Positions 1-7,737 of a stretch of 64,000 nucleotides of DNA are shown one piece after another. This DNA comes from DATBLE01 sp963719325 (GTDB taxonomy: Bacteria; Actinomycetota; Thermoleophilia; Gaiellales; Gaiellaceae). The DNA lies in assembly GCA_963719325.1 (NCBI GenBank), contig CAVRBW010000008.1, positions 1 through 64,000 on the forward strand, written 5' to 3'. A model generated the notes under the pieces. It was not told the origin of the DNA and searched no databases. It worked only from the letters and a program-made list of their open reading frames with translations. Each line of letters begins with the position of its first letter. Position 1 is the first letter of the stretch. The position numbers were made by a program, and so were the translations under genes.

Positions 1-60
1 GCGCCGTCCAGACCTGCCACGTACGGGGATGCCTGATTGCGAGCCGCAGGGGACGGGGTC

Positions 61-472
61 ATGGAGAGCGTGAGCGTGAGGCGCGAGGATGGGACGATCG
101 AGTCGTTGCAACGCGCCCCGGCCGGGAGCAAGCTCGATCCGGCGCGTCTCGAATGGCTCTACTGGGAAGAGATCCGCCGCGTGACGCTGGGCGCGGTGAG
201 GTTCACGCGTGGAGCGATCCGAGTTGGCGGCGTCTGGCCGGTCCTTCTCCGCTTCGGCCCGCTCGTCGACGGCCGGCGCACGATCGTGGGTGGGCTCTTC
301 GCGCGGCGGGCGGGCGGGACGATCAGCTGGCGGGCGGACGGCGAGCACACGTCGGTCACCGTTCGAGGGATTTGCACCGATCCTGAGCGGGCCCCTCTGG
401 CGCGTCGAGGCGCGGGTCCATGCCCTGATCGGCCGGCGTTTTCTTGCCCGCGTGGCGCGAGAGGCGCACTGA
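61..472 (+). CDS. Unrecognised ~137-aa protein, split by an apparent frameshift
   Basis: I do not recognise the family. From ATG 61 (GGGG just upstream) the first frame reads coherently through LEWLYWEEIRRVTLG to about 355. From about 360 the next frame continues with GFAPILSGPLW and RVEARVHALIGRR to a TGA at 470-472. One extra base near 352-364 explains the switch. The stop lies directly against the ATG of the NAD(P)-binding gene at 473, so the two are probably co-transcribed and act together. No membrane segment or signal peptide is visible. Neither frame alone gives a sensible protein. Confidence 0.55.
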
Positions 473-1351
473 ATGCGGGTTGCCGTCATCGGAGCCACCG
501 GCACGATCGGACGCCCGCTTGTCGAAACGCTCTCGCGAACCCACGATGTCGTCGGGGTTGCGCGGCGGACACCCCAGCACGACGACCGGGTGCGCTGGAT
601 CGCCGCGGACGCGACCGACGCGGCCGCGATCCTCGCCGCGCTCGAGGGGGTCGAGGTCGTCTACCACCTCGTGCACTCCCTCGGGAGCGCCGACTTCGAG
701 GAGCGCGACCGTGCGGCGGCCAGGGCGGTCGCCGACGGCGCCGCGACAGCCGGCGCGACGCAGGTCGTCTATCTGGGGGGCCTCGGCGAGGGCTCGTCCG
801 ACCTTTCGCCTCACCTTCGAAGCCGCGCCGAGACCGCGGAGATTCTGACGAGCGGAGCGGTTCCGGTGACCACGCTGCGCGCGGCGGTGATCGTGGGGCC
901 GGGCAGCGCCGCCTTCGTCACCCTGCTCGCACTCGTCGATCGACTGCCGGTGATGGTGTGTCCGCGCTGGATTTCCGTCGAGACTCAGCCCGTCGCACTC
1001 GCGGACGTCCTGGCAGCACTTGTCGGTGTCTGCGGCAAAGCGGCTGCGTACGGCGAGTCGTTCGATCTCGGCGGCCCCGAGGTGATGACGTACCGGACGA
1101 TGATGGAGCGGACCGCTCGTCTGCGCGGCAAGCACCCGATCCTGATCGAGGTCCCGTTCCTCACCCCGAGGCTCTCGTCCTTGTGGCTGCACCTCGTAAC
1201 GCCGGCGAACGTCTCCGTCGCGCGTCCGCTGGTGGAGGGGCTCCGGATCCCGACCGTCGCGCACGACGACCGCATCTGGGGGTTGGTCGACGTGCAGCGG
1301 ACCACGTTCGACGAGGCTGTCCGGACGGCGCTGCGCGAGCAACGCAGTTAG
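473..1351 (+). CDS. Atypical SDR / NAD(P)H-binding protein (YbjT/NmrA-like)
   Basis: This 292-residue protein has a Rossmann fold. The N-terminal VAVIGATGTIGRPL is the glycine-rich GxTGxxG dinucleotide site of atypical short-chain dehydrogenases. Residues about 55-75 (VEVVYHLVHSLGS) and 100-105 (VVYLGGLG) are strands 4 and 5 typical of the NmrA/YbjT subgroup. These proteins act as reductases or NADPH sensors in the cytoplasm; the substrate cannot be told. The gene starts at the ATG touching the previous stop. It ends convergently with the TetR gene, and the two stop codons overlap. Confidence 0.8.
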   Translation: MRVAVIGATGTIGRPLVETLSRTHDVVGVARRTPQHDDRVRWIAADATDAAAILAALEGVEVVYHLVHSLGSADFEERDRAAARAVADGAATAGATQVVYLGGLGEGSSDLSPHLRSRAETAEILTSGAVPVTTLRAAVIVGPGSAAFVTLLALVDRLPVMVCPRWISVETQPVALADVLAALVGVCGKAAAYGESFDLGGPEVMTYRTMMERTARLRGKHPILIEVPFLTPRLSSLWLHLVTPANVSVARPLVEGLRIPTVAHDDRIWGLVDVQRTTFDEAVRTALREQRS

Positions 1352-1983
1352 CGGGTCGCGCCGTACGCGGCGAGGAAGACGCGGACGCCGGCGTCCGCGT
1401 AGCGGTTGAGCTCCCGCGACGGCGGAGCAGCGTCGTTTCCGAGGAACATCGCCTGGTTCAGCGGGATCGACATCACGAGCCAGTTGAAGTGCGCCGCCGC
1501 GAGCTGCGGGTCGTCCAGCTCGAGCGCTCCGCGCGCCGCAAGGCGCTCGAACGCCGTCGCGAGCGCCTCGATCGTCCGGCCCGGGCCTCGCTCGTGGAAC
1601 GTACGCCCCAGCTCGGGGAAGCGACCCGCCTCGGCGATCACCAGCCGCCGAAGCTGCATCAGCCTCGGCTGCATCACCATCGCCAGCTGCCGGCGGGCGA
1701 GCTCGCGCAGATCGGCCTCGACGTCGCCGCTGTCCTGGAGATTGACGACCTGGTCGTGGACGGGGTCGCTGACCTCGTCGACCGCGCTGCTGACGATCTC
1801 GAAGAACAGGCGCTTCTTGTCGGCGAAGTGCTTGTAGACGGTCTGCTTCGAAACGGCGGCTGACTCGGCGATCTCGTCCATGCTCGTGCCGCGGTAGCCG
1901 TCGCGAAGAAACGCCTCGGTGGCGGCCTCGAGGATCGCCTTGCGCTTCCGGGCCGATCGACCCTCGTCCGGTTCTTCCGCCAT
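1348..1983 (-). CDS. TetR/AcrR family transcriptional regulator
   Basis: This 211-residue protein has an N-terminal helix-turn-helix at about residues 11-57 (KAILEAATEAFLRDGYRGTS, then IAESAAVSKQTVYKHFADKK), the standard TetR DNA-binding domain. The C-terminal ligand-binding part resembles the AefR-like group. It is transcribed away from the SMP-30 lactonase gene, and the shared 74-bp gap holds a perfect palindrome. It therefore probably represses itself and the lactonase in response to a small ligand. The ATG at 1983 is the natural start because the HTH begins soon after. Confidence 0.9.
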   Translation of the reverse strand: MAEEPDEGRSARKRKAILEAATEAFLRDGYRGTSMDEIAESAAVSKQTVYKHFADKKRLFFEIVSSAVDEVSDPVHDQVVNLQDSGDVEADLRELARRQLAMVMQPRLMQLRRLVIAEAGRFPELGRTFHERGPGRTIEALATAFERLAARGALELDDPQLAAAHFNWLVMSIPLNQAMFLGNDAAPPSRELNRYADAGVRVFLAAYGATR

Positions 1984-1998
1984 CGACCGATGAATAGT

Positions 1999-2013
1999 AC
2001 TGGACAGTCCAGT
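1999..2013. promoter_or_regulatory. Probable TetR operator (7-1-7 palindrome)
   Basis: ACTGGACAGTCCAGT is a perfect inverted repeat of 7 bp arms around one base. It lies between the divergent TetR and lactonase starts, 16 bp from the TetR start codon. Size and position fit a TetR-family operator. A partial direct repeat of TACCG follows at 2025-2034. Confidence 0.65.
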
Positions 2014-2057
2014 CTAATTATCAGTACCGTACCGTCTAGTTCCAAGGAGGCAGACAG

Positions 2058-2924
2058 ATGACGCAGGAACCGCAGGTACTGATGAGTGGATTGAGGCTGT
2101 GCGAGTCACCGCGCTGGCACGACGGACGCCTTTGGTTCGCCGACTGGCTCGCGCACGAGGTCATCGCTCTCGATCTCGAAGGCAACCACGAGGTCGTCAC
2201 CAACATCCCGCTGCACCCGTTCTGCATCGACTGGCTTCCCGACGGCCGGATGGTGGTCACGGCCGGGACGAAGGTGCTTCGCATGGAGCCCGACGGCTCC
2301 CTCGTCACCTACGCCGAGCTCGGTCAGCTCGCGGAGTACAACTGGAACGAGATCGTCGTCGACGGCCGCGGCAACGCGTACGTGAACAACATCAACTTCA
2401 ACTTCGCGACCGAGCAGCCCGGCCCGGGGATCGTCGCGCTCGTCACGCCGGACGGCTCGGTGCGCCAGGTCGCCGACGACGTCGCGTTCCCGAACGGCAT
2501 GGTCGTGACGCCGGACGACTCGACGCTGATCGTCGCCGAGTCGCTCGCCGGCAGGCTGACGGCGTTCGACATCGAGGACGACGGCAGCCTCTCCAACCGG
2601 CGGGTGTGGGCGGAAGGCATCTGGCCCGACGGCATCTGCCTCGACGCCGAGGGTGCGATCTGGACCACGGTCGGCGAGATGGGCGAGCATCGGCTCGGCC
2701 GCGTCCAGGAAGGCGGCGAAGTGCTCGGCGACACGATCCAGCCCGGAGACCCATGCTTCGCGTGCGCGCTCGGCGGCGAGGACGGCAGGACGCTGTTCAT
2801 GCTGACGAACGAGTGGCGGTTCGGCGACGGCTTCGCCGAGAACATGGAGCGCCTGACCACCGGCCCGCGCACCGGTCGCGTGCTCACGACCCGAGCACCC
2901 GCACCTGGTGCCGGGTGGCACTAG
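2058..2924 (+). CDS. SMP-30/gluconolactonase family protein
   Basis: This 288-residue six-bladed propeller belongs to the SMP-30/gluconolaconase/LRE family. Members hydrolyse sugar lactones using a divalent metal. Family marks are the N-terminal ESPRWHDGRLWFADW, the NEIVVDGRGNAYV segment, FPNGMVVTPDDSTL and PDGICLDAEGAIW; the E, N and D residues in these segments are the metal ligands. AAGGAGG at 2043-2049 sets the start. No signal peptide is present, so it is cytoplasmic. The divergent TetR gene and palindrome suggest inducible expression. The natural lactone is unknown. Confidence 0.88.
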   Translation: MTQEPQVLMSGLRLCESPRWHDGRLWFADWLAHEVIALDLEGNHEVVTNIPLHPFCIDWLPDGRMVVTAGTKVLRMEPDGSLVTYAELGQLAEYNWNEIVVDGRGNAYVNNINFNFATEQPGPGIVALVTPDGSVRQVADDVAFPNGMVVTPDDSTLIVAESLAGRLTAFDIEDDGSLSNRRVWAEGIWPDGICLDAEGAIWTTVGEMGEHRLGRVQEGGEVLGDTIQPGDPCFACALGGEDGRTLFMLTNEWRFGDGFAENMERLTTGPRTGRVLTTRAPAPGAGWH

Positions 2925-2976
2925 CCCCGCCGGGGAAGTCGTATGCTCCGCGCGTCCAATGACGAAAGGAGCCGGC

Positions 2977-3360
2977 ATGCTGGGGGACAAGAACGCCATC
3001 GCGACCATCGCGGTCAGCGACATGCAACGCGCACGGGACTTCTACGAGAACACGCTCGGCCTCGAGGTAGGAGAGGACCTCGAGGGCGCGATCTTCTACA
3101 AGAGCGGAAGCTCCGTCGTGCTGGTGTACGTCTCGGAGTACGCCGGCACGAACCAGGCGACAGCCGCCTCGTGGGGAGCGGGCGACGACTTCGACGCGAT
3201 CGTCGACGACCTCAGGTCGAAGGGCGTCACCTTCGAGCACTACGACGACCTGCCGGAGACGCCACGCGACGGTGACGTGCACACGATCGGCGACGCCAGG
3301 GCCGTCTGGTTCAAGGACCCCGACGGCAACATCCTGAATCTCGTCGACCAGGCGATGTAG
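2977..3360 (+). CDS. VOC (glyoxalase/bleomycin-resistance) family protein
   Basis: This 127-residue single-module VOC protein shows the beta-alpha-beta-beta-beta pattern. It begins IATIAVSDMQRARDFYENTLG and ends VWFKDPDGNILNLV, the usual last strand with the metal-site region. Members are metal-dependent lyases, dioxygenases or binding proteins; the substrate here cannot be named. AAAGGAG at 2964-2970 favours the ATG at 2977 over earlier in-frame codons. The TAG stop is followed in the same frame by the nitroreductase-type coding sequence. Confidence 0.85.
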   Translation: MLGDKNAIATIAVSDMQRARDFYENTLGLEVGEDLEGAIFYKSGSSVVLVYVSEYAGTNQATAASWGAGDDFDAIVDDLRSKGVTFEHYDDLPETPRDGDVHTIGDARAVWFKDPDGNILNLVDQAM

Positions 3361-3365
3361 GGCCG

Positions 3366-3819
3366 GTGGCGAGAGCGCTACGTCCAGCCGGGCTGGTTCA
3401 CGAAGAACGTCTTCAACCGGGTCGTCGCGGCTGCGACCCGGCTCGGAATCAGCGTCTGGGGCTCGCGCGTACTCGAGGTGAGGGGACGGAAGACCGGCGC
3501 GCCGCGGCGGACGCCGGTCAACCTCCTCACCCTCGACGGGGTGCGATACCTGGTCGCGCCCCGCGGTCACACGCAGTGGGTGCGAAACCTCCGCGCGGCC
3601 GGCGAAGGCCGCCTGCTGCTCGGCCGCCGGGCGGAGCGGTTCGTGGCGACCGAGCTACCCGACGAGGAGAAGGAGCCGGTTCTGCGTCCGTACCTGCGAC
3701 GGTGGAAGTGGGAGGTCGGCGCCTTCTTCGGAGGCGTCGACGCCGATGCGCCGAGCGAGGATCTCCAGCGCATCGCCCCTGACCATCCGATCTTCCGGAT
3801 CGAGGCGCCACCCGGCTAA
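3366..3819 (+). CDS. Deazaflavin (F420)-dependent nitroreductase family protein, start disrupted
   Basis: The protein matches the DDN family of split-barrel F420-dependent reductases. It shows VQPGWFTKNVFNRVV at the N-terminus, then RVLEVRGRKTGAPRRTPVN, YLVAPRGHTQWVRNLRAAG and a C-terminal DHPIFRI. The frame is open from the preceding TAG at 3358-3360 but has no ATG, GTG or TTG until GTG 3478, which would remove about 37 conserved residues. GTG 3366 (GTG GCG AGA) lies one frame away and would give a normal N-terminus if one base near 3374 is extra. A frameshift at the very start is therefore likely. Confidence 0.75.
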
Positions 3820-4043
3820 TCGGCCTGGGCTGCGGGCTGATCCGAGGACACCAGCAGCAGCGCGAGCGTGGGACACGCCGCCACGGCTCGCCGTGCCTCC
3901 TTGCGCAACCCGCGCGGGATCGGCGTCGGGTCGATGATCGGGTAGCCCCAGTCGTCGAGCTGGATCCGCTCGGGGAGCAGCTCCGCGCACAGGCCGTGGG
4001 CCTCGCAGACGATCGGGTTGACCCGGAGGTGCTCTGCGCTCAC
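3816..4043 (-). CDS. Small [3Fe-4S]-type ferredoxin
   Basis: This 75-residue ferredoxin has three cysteines in the order C-x5-C (VCEAHGLCAEL) and, some 40 residues later, C-P (AVAACPTLA). That is the pattern of actinobacterial mono-cluster [3Fe-4S] ferredoxins. It is the last gene of the operon. Its GTG start overlaps the TGA of the NuoF-like gene as GTGA, so the two are translationally coupled. It is the likely electron acceptor or donor of the NuoF-like flavoprotein. It ends convergently with the nitroreductase-family gene. Confidence 0.88.
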   Translation of the reverse strand: MSAEHLRVNPIVCEAHGLCAELLPERIQLDDWGYPIIDPTPIPRGLRKEARRAVAACPTLALLLVSSDQPAAQAD

Positions 4044-5332
4044 CGGCGTCGCTCCCGACTCGGGAGGGGCAGCACGCGGCGATCGCTGCCGCTGCATCGG
4101 CCGCGCAGGTGCAGGTCGACCTCGTCGGCAAAGACCTCGAGCGCGCTGGCGACGAAGCGGGCTGCGCCGTCCGGGTGCTTGCAGGCGCCTCGTCCGCGGA
4201 CCTCCTCCACCCAGCGGCCGAGGTAGATCCTGCGGCCGTCGGGCTCGCGGCGGGCAAGCCGGGCGAGCGTCTCGGCGATCGCCTCGAGTCCGAACATGCA
4301 CGGCCCGCACTGGCCCGCGCTCTCGTCCGCCAGGTAGCGCGCCACGCGCGCGGTCTCGACCACGCCGCAGGCGTCCGCGGGCAGGGCGACGATCGCCCGT
4401 GCGCCCAGCGAGGCGCCGTGAGGAGCAAGCGCCTCGTCGAGCAGGGGCAGCGGGAGCGCGGTTCGCGCCTCGAGCCAGCCGCCGAAGTAGCCGCCGACGA
4501 GGAAGGCGCGCAGCGGCTCGGCGGCGCCGCCCGCCCGGGCGAGCACCTGCTCGAGCGTCATGCCCAGCTCGATCTCGTACACGCCGGACCGACCGACCGC
4601 GCCGCTGAGGGTGACGAGGGCCGAGCCCGGCTCGGCGGCGCTGCCGAGCTCGCGGAACCAGCGTGGGCCGAAGCGGGCGATCAGCGCCACGTGCGCGAGC
4701 GTCTCGGCGTTCTGGACGAGCGTCGGCGCCCCACCGACGCCACGTTCGAAGGGGCGCGGAGGCGTGAAGGTGGGCTTGGCCGGCCCGCCGTCGAGGAAGC
4801 GGACGAGCGCGGTCTCCTCGCCGGCGACGAAGGCGTCCGGGGCAGCCACCGCTCGAAGGCGAACGTGGCCGCCGAGCCGCCGGCGGTTCCGGGCCGCGAT
4901 CTCGTTCGCCAGGGCCGCGATCTCGATCTCCGACGCTCCGCCGACCGCGACGATCGCCTCGCGTGCGCCAACCGCCTCGGCCGCGAGCACCGCCCCGTCG
5001 AGAACGAGATGCGGCACGTACCGGAGGAGCGTGCGGTCCTTCCCGCTCGCCGGCTCGCCCTCGACCGCGTTGACGACGACCACCGGGCGACCCTGCCTCG
5101 AGGCGACCGCGGCCAGCTTGCGCGCCGCCGGGAAGCTCGCGCCGCCGCGCCCCTGGAGACCGCTCTGCTCGAGCGCCGCAATCAGCCCGGATCCGAGCTG
5201 CGGAGGAGGCCCGTAGCGCTCGAGGTGCGAGTCGAGATCCGCAGGACGCCCGTCCCGGCCGAGACCCGCGAAGAGCCGCGGCAGACCGCGCGGCGGTGCG
5301 GCGGTCCGGGGGTCGGCGGCGGCGGCGCTCAC
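4040..5332 (-). CDS. NuoF-like flavoprotein (NADH:quinone oxidoreductase F-type, SLBB and Fe-S domains)
   Basis: This 430-residue protein is a stand-alone relative of the 51-kDa complex I subunit. GRGGASFPAARK and VVNAVEGEPASGKDR mark the FMN/NADH fold. An SLBB domain follows (VTLSGAVGRSGVYEI), then the C-terminal Fe-S region ESAGQCGPC with a late Cys in GRGACKHPDG. The first Cys of the canonical ESCGxCxPC is Ala, leaving three cysteines for the cluster. It sits between a ferric-reductase-like membrane protein and a ferredoxin, with 4-bp overlaps on both sides. It probably passes electrons between NAD(P)H, the ferredoxin and the membrane partner. Confidence 0.85.
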   Translation of the reverse strand: MSAAAADPRTAAPPRGLPRLFAGLGRDGRPADLDSHLERYGPPPQLGSGLIAALEQSGLQGRGGASFPAARKLAAVASRQGRPVVVVNAVEGEPASGKDRTLLRYVPHLVLDGAVLAAEAVGAREAIVAVGGASEIEIAALANEIAARNRRRLGGHVRLRAVAAPDAFVAGEETALVRFLDGGPAKPTFTPPRPFERGVGGAPTLVQNAETLAHVALIARFGPRWFRELGSAAEPGSALVTLSGAVGRSGVYEIELGMTLEQVLARAGGAAEPLRAFLVGGYFGGWLEARTALPLPLLDEALAPHGASLGARAIVALPADACGVVETARVARYLADESAGQCGPCMFGLEAIAETLARLARREPDGRRIYLGRWVEEVRGRGACKHPDGAARFVASALEVFADEVDLHLRGRCSGSDRRVLPLPSRERRR

Positions 5333-6417
5333 TCGCTCTCCGATGCTCTCGACGCGCGGATCGTCCCGGCGACGCTCCCTGCCTCCGGGTCGATCCGCAG
5401 GAGGAGCACGAGCCGGAGGCGTTGGCCGGACGCCGACGCGACGTCGGCGACCACCCGGTTTCCGTCCAACCCGACGATCGAGCCGGAGAAGGCAGCACCC
5501 GTCGCCGCATCCCGGTAGGTGACCCGGCTCTTGCTCATCTCGATCCCGCCTTCGTCGATTGCCGTGCCCCAGAGCGTGAGCCGCACGACGCCGGGCTCGC
5601 TGCCGCGGACGGCGACGGCGATCGCGATCGCGGCATTGCCCGCCTCATCGGGGCCCGAGGACGACGTGCGTCCGACCAGACGCCCGCTGAACGGCCTTGT
5701 CTCCGCGACCCGGGTGGTCGCGTTCGAGGCGAGCTGACTGGTCGACGGCGACGGGGCGGCGGCCTTCAGCAGCGAGGCCGGCGTCCCCGCCTTCGCCGCC
5801 CAGCCGTGCCTGGCCGGACCGCTCCGATACCACGTGGCGAGGAGCACGACGAGACCGAACGTCGCCGCTCCGGCGGCGAGCTGCAGGCCCGCCGAGCCGC
5901 TGCGCACCAGCCGCGCCGCGACCGCGGCGACGACGAGCGCGAGGCACCCGAACGAGAGCGCCGCCATCCAGCCGAACCGCGCGTCGGAGCCGGAGCCCAA
6001 CCCGTGCGCGAGCGCGAGCGGCCACGTCGCGTACGCCGCCCAGTGCAGGGCGCGCCACGTCCTGTAGCCGATGTGCCTGCGGAGCAGGCTCGTCACCGTG
6101 ATCGCGAGCAGCAGGTCGAGCGCCAGCGCTCCGAAACCGAGCCAGACCGGCCGGTAGGAGGAGGTGAACGGGATGAAGACGTCCTTCACGCCGACCGGCG
6201 CGTAGCTGTCGGCGATCGTCGTCCCGACGTGCGTGCCGATGAAGACGAGCGCGAGCAGGGTCAGGTTGCGGTGCAGGCCGGCGACGGCGAAGCGGGGCCA
6301 GCGCTCGCTGCGCCAGCGGTTCGCGGAGAGGACTCCGAGCAGAGTGGTCGTGGTCAGGAGCAGGAGGGCGACGACGCCGGATCCGCGCGTCAGATACCAG
6401 AGGGCCTGCGAGCTCAC
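5329..6417 (-). CDS. Ferric-reductase-like transmembrane cytochrome with C-terminal beta domain
   Basis: The 362-residue product has about six membrane helices in residues 1-200. Two histidine pairs, HRNLTLLALVFIGTH and HWAAYATWPLALAH, suit two b hemes, as in ferric reductase or MsrQ-type domains. After one more helix a soluble region of about 140 residues (from about 225) has no motif I can name; it contains DAATGAAFSG. The GTG start at 6417 overlaps the apbE stop as GTGA. It probably carries electrons across the membrane for the NuoF-like/ferredoxin pair downstream. Confidence 0.82.
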   Translation of the reverse strand: MSSQALWYLTRGSGVVALLLLTTTTLLGVLSANRWRSERWPRFAVAGLHRNLTLLALVFIGTHVGTTIADSYAPVGVKDVFIPFTSSYRPVWLGFGALALDLLLAITVTSLLRRHIGYRTWRALHWAAYATWPLALAHGLGSGSDARFGWMAALSFGCLALVVAAVAARLVRSGSAGLQLAAGAATFGLVVLLATWYRSGPARHGWAAKAGTPASLLKAAAPSPSTSQLASNATTRVAETRPFSGRLVGRTSSSGPDEAGNAAIAIAVAVRGSEPGVVRLTLWGTAIDEGGIEMSKSRVTYRDAATGAAFSGSIVGLDGNRVVADVASASGQRLRLVLLLRIDPEAGSVAGTIRASRASESE

Positions 6418-7337
6418 GCGACCTCCGCAGGCCAGCCGTTGATCGTCGCCACCGTGCCGTCCTCGGCGGCGAGGCGGGCCGGCAGGCCCCTCTCCTCCAG
6501 CCAGGCCGGCGCGAGGTCGCCGAGCACGATCGCGGCCGTGCTCGCCGCGTTCGCGTGTACGCACGACGCGGCCGCGACGCTGACCGTCTTCCAGGGCGTG
6601 GCCGCGGGCCGCGCCGTGCGTGGGTCGATGATGTGGTGCAGCTCGCCGCCGGCGGTCGTCCACCGGCGCACCCGCGTCCCCGAGCTGGCGAGACCGCCTG
6701 CGGCGATCGAGACGGTCGGCCCCGGCCCCTCGAGGGGCGCCGCGTGATCGTCCGCGATCCGGACGGGCCAGCCGCCTTCGGGCGGATCGCCCGCGACCGC
6801 GACGTCGCCCCCGAGGCTGACGAGAACGCCGGCCCCGGTCGCATCCGCTGCGGCGAGCGCAGTCCGGTCGGCGGCTGTCGCCTTCGCGGTCGCGCCGAGA
6901 TCGAGCTCGACGCCGCGCGGTAGGCGGATCGTCCGGCGGCGCTTGTCGAGGACGACCGCCCTCCAGCCGGTAACGGGGGCGAAGGACGGCCGGACCAGGC
7001 GCCCGTCGCGCAGCCGAATCTCGGCGAAGGTGCGGTCGTAGCCGGAGAGGCGCAGCGTCAGGCCGACGGTCGGGTCGACCAGGCCGCCGGTCAGCGCGGC
7101 GACGTCGAGGGCGGTGCGCACAGCCTCGAGCAGCCGGGCGCTGACGCGAACGTCTCTCCCCGCGGAGCTGTTGAGCCGGACGAGCTCCGAGTCGGCCCGG
7201 AAGCGGCTGCAGGCCGAGTCGACAGCGGTGAGCTCGTCCTGGACGACGCGGCACGCTCGCGGCAGCGCAGCGGGCTCGGCGACCGCGACGATCGCGGTCG
7301 TGCCGAGCGCCGGGAACGACTCGGAGGCGGCGCTCAC
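6414..7337 (-). CDS. apbE: FAD:protein FMN transferase (ApbE family)
   Basis: This 307-residue ApbE-type flavin transferase attaches FMN through a phosphoester to Thr/Ser of partner redox proteins. Family motifs are ELDLGATAKATAADR, LVSLGGDVAVAG, HHIIDPRTARPA and the C-terminal SCVHANAASTAAIVLG. No lipoprotein signal is visible, so the enzyme may act in the cytoplasm or be exported by another route. It is coupled by short overlaps to the small membrane protein upstream and the cytochrome downstream. No classical FMN-binding-domain target with an SGAT-type motif is present in the window. Confidence 0.88.
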   Translation of the reverse strand: MSAASESFPALGTTAIVAVAEPAALPRACRVVQDELTAVDSACSRFRADSELVRLNSSAGRDVRVSARLLEAVRTALDVAALTGGLVDPTVGLTLRLSGYDRTFAEIRLRDGRLVRPSFAPVTGWRAVVLDKRRRTIRLPRGVELDLGATAKATAADRTALAAADATGAGVLVSLGGDVAVAGDPPEGGWPVRIADDHAAPLEGPGPTVSIAAGGLASSGTRVRRWTTAGGELHHIIDPRTARPAATPWKTVSVAAASCVHANAASTAAIVLGDLAPAWLEERGLPARLAAEDGTVATINGWPAEVA

Positions 7338-7690
7338 GAGCCGCCCGAGACAGCCACGGGAGGGGCCTCGGTCTGGACCGGCGCCTGAGCCGGCGTCTGG
7401 GGCGCGTTCGACTGGGACGGCGAAGATCCGGACGAGAGCAGTGCCGGGGCGGCGGGTGTCGCCGGAACGGGCACCTGCGCCGACTTCTTCGCCGTCTGCG
7501 GGGTCGTCCGGGTGGGGGTTGCCACCGCTGCCTTCTTGCGGCCCGAGGCGGCATTCGAGACGTAGCTGGCGAGCGTTCCCGCGACGACGACCGACGCCGC
7601 GAGGACGATTCCCGTCACCCGGCGCACGCGTGCGCGAGCGGAGTCGCGCTCTCGCACCGCCCGGCGGTGTGCGTGTTTGTCGTCCTGCAT
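7334..7690 (-). CDS. Small single-pass membrane protein with Pro/Ala/Ser/Thr-rich tail
   Basis: This 118-residue protein has a basic N-terminus, one membrane helix at about residues 26-46 (VTGIVLAASVVVAGTLASYV) and a low-complexity tail rich in P, A, S, T and Q that probably lies outside the cell. I see no catalytic or cofactor motif. It lies directly before apbE with a 4-bp overlap, and 47 bp after the histidine kinase stop. A spacer or anchor role within the redox complex is possible but is inference. The family was not recognised. Confidence 0.7.
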   Translation of the reverse strand: MQDDKHAHRRAVRERDSARARVRRVTGIVLAASVVVAGTLASYVSNAASGRKKAAVATPTRTTPQTAKKSAQVPVPATPAAPALLSSGSSPSQSNAPQTPAQAPVQTEAPPVAVSGGS

Positions 7691-7737
7691 CGTGGTTCAG
7701 AAAACCACGGCCGCATGAGAGGTAGATGAAGGCTTTG

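Noticed and set aside
37..1863. A 608-codon open frame across the left end
   Set aside because: Only its first 100 or so codons look like protein. Beyond about 360 it is an Arg-rich shadow of the NAD(P)-binding and TetR genes in other frames.
3358..3360. TAG readthrough or pyrrolysine joining the VOC and nitroreductase domains
   Set aside because: Nothing supports Pyl use, and the two families are not known to me as a fusion. A start-codon indel near 3374 is simpler.
5450..5540. DAATGAAFSG in the cytochrome beta domain as a flavinylation site
   Set aside because: The acceptor Ser/Thr of the SGAT-type motif is Ala here, so it is not a credible ApbE target by the known rule.
5645..6844. Other long antisense or alternate frames in the high-GC genes, for example over apbE, cydA, clpC and radA
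   Set aside because: They are Arg/Ala/Pro-rich, have no family motifs and lie opposite or across genes with clear motifs.
5329..7554. A 741-codon frame joining the cytochrome to sequence upstream
   Set aside because: The part upstream of 6417 is an Arg-rich shadow of apbE. The GTGA junction marks the real cytochrome start.
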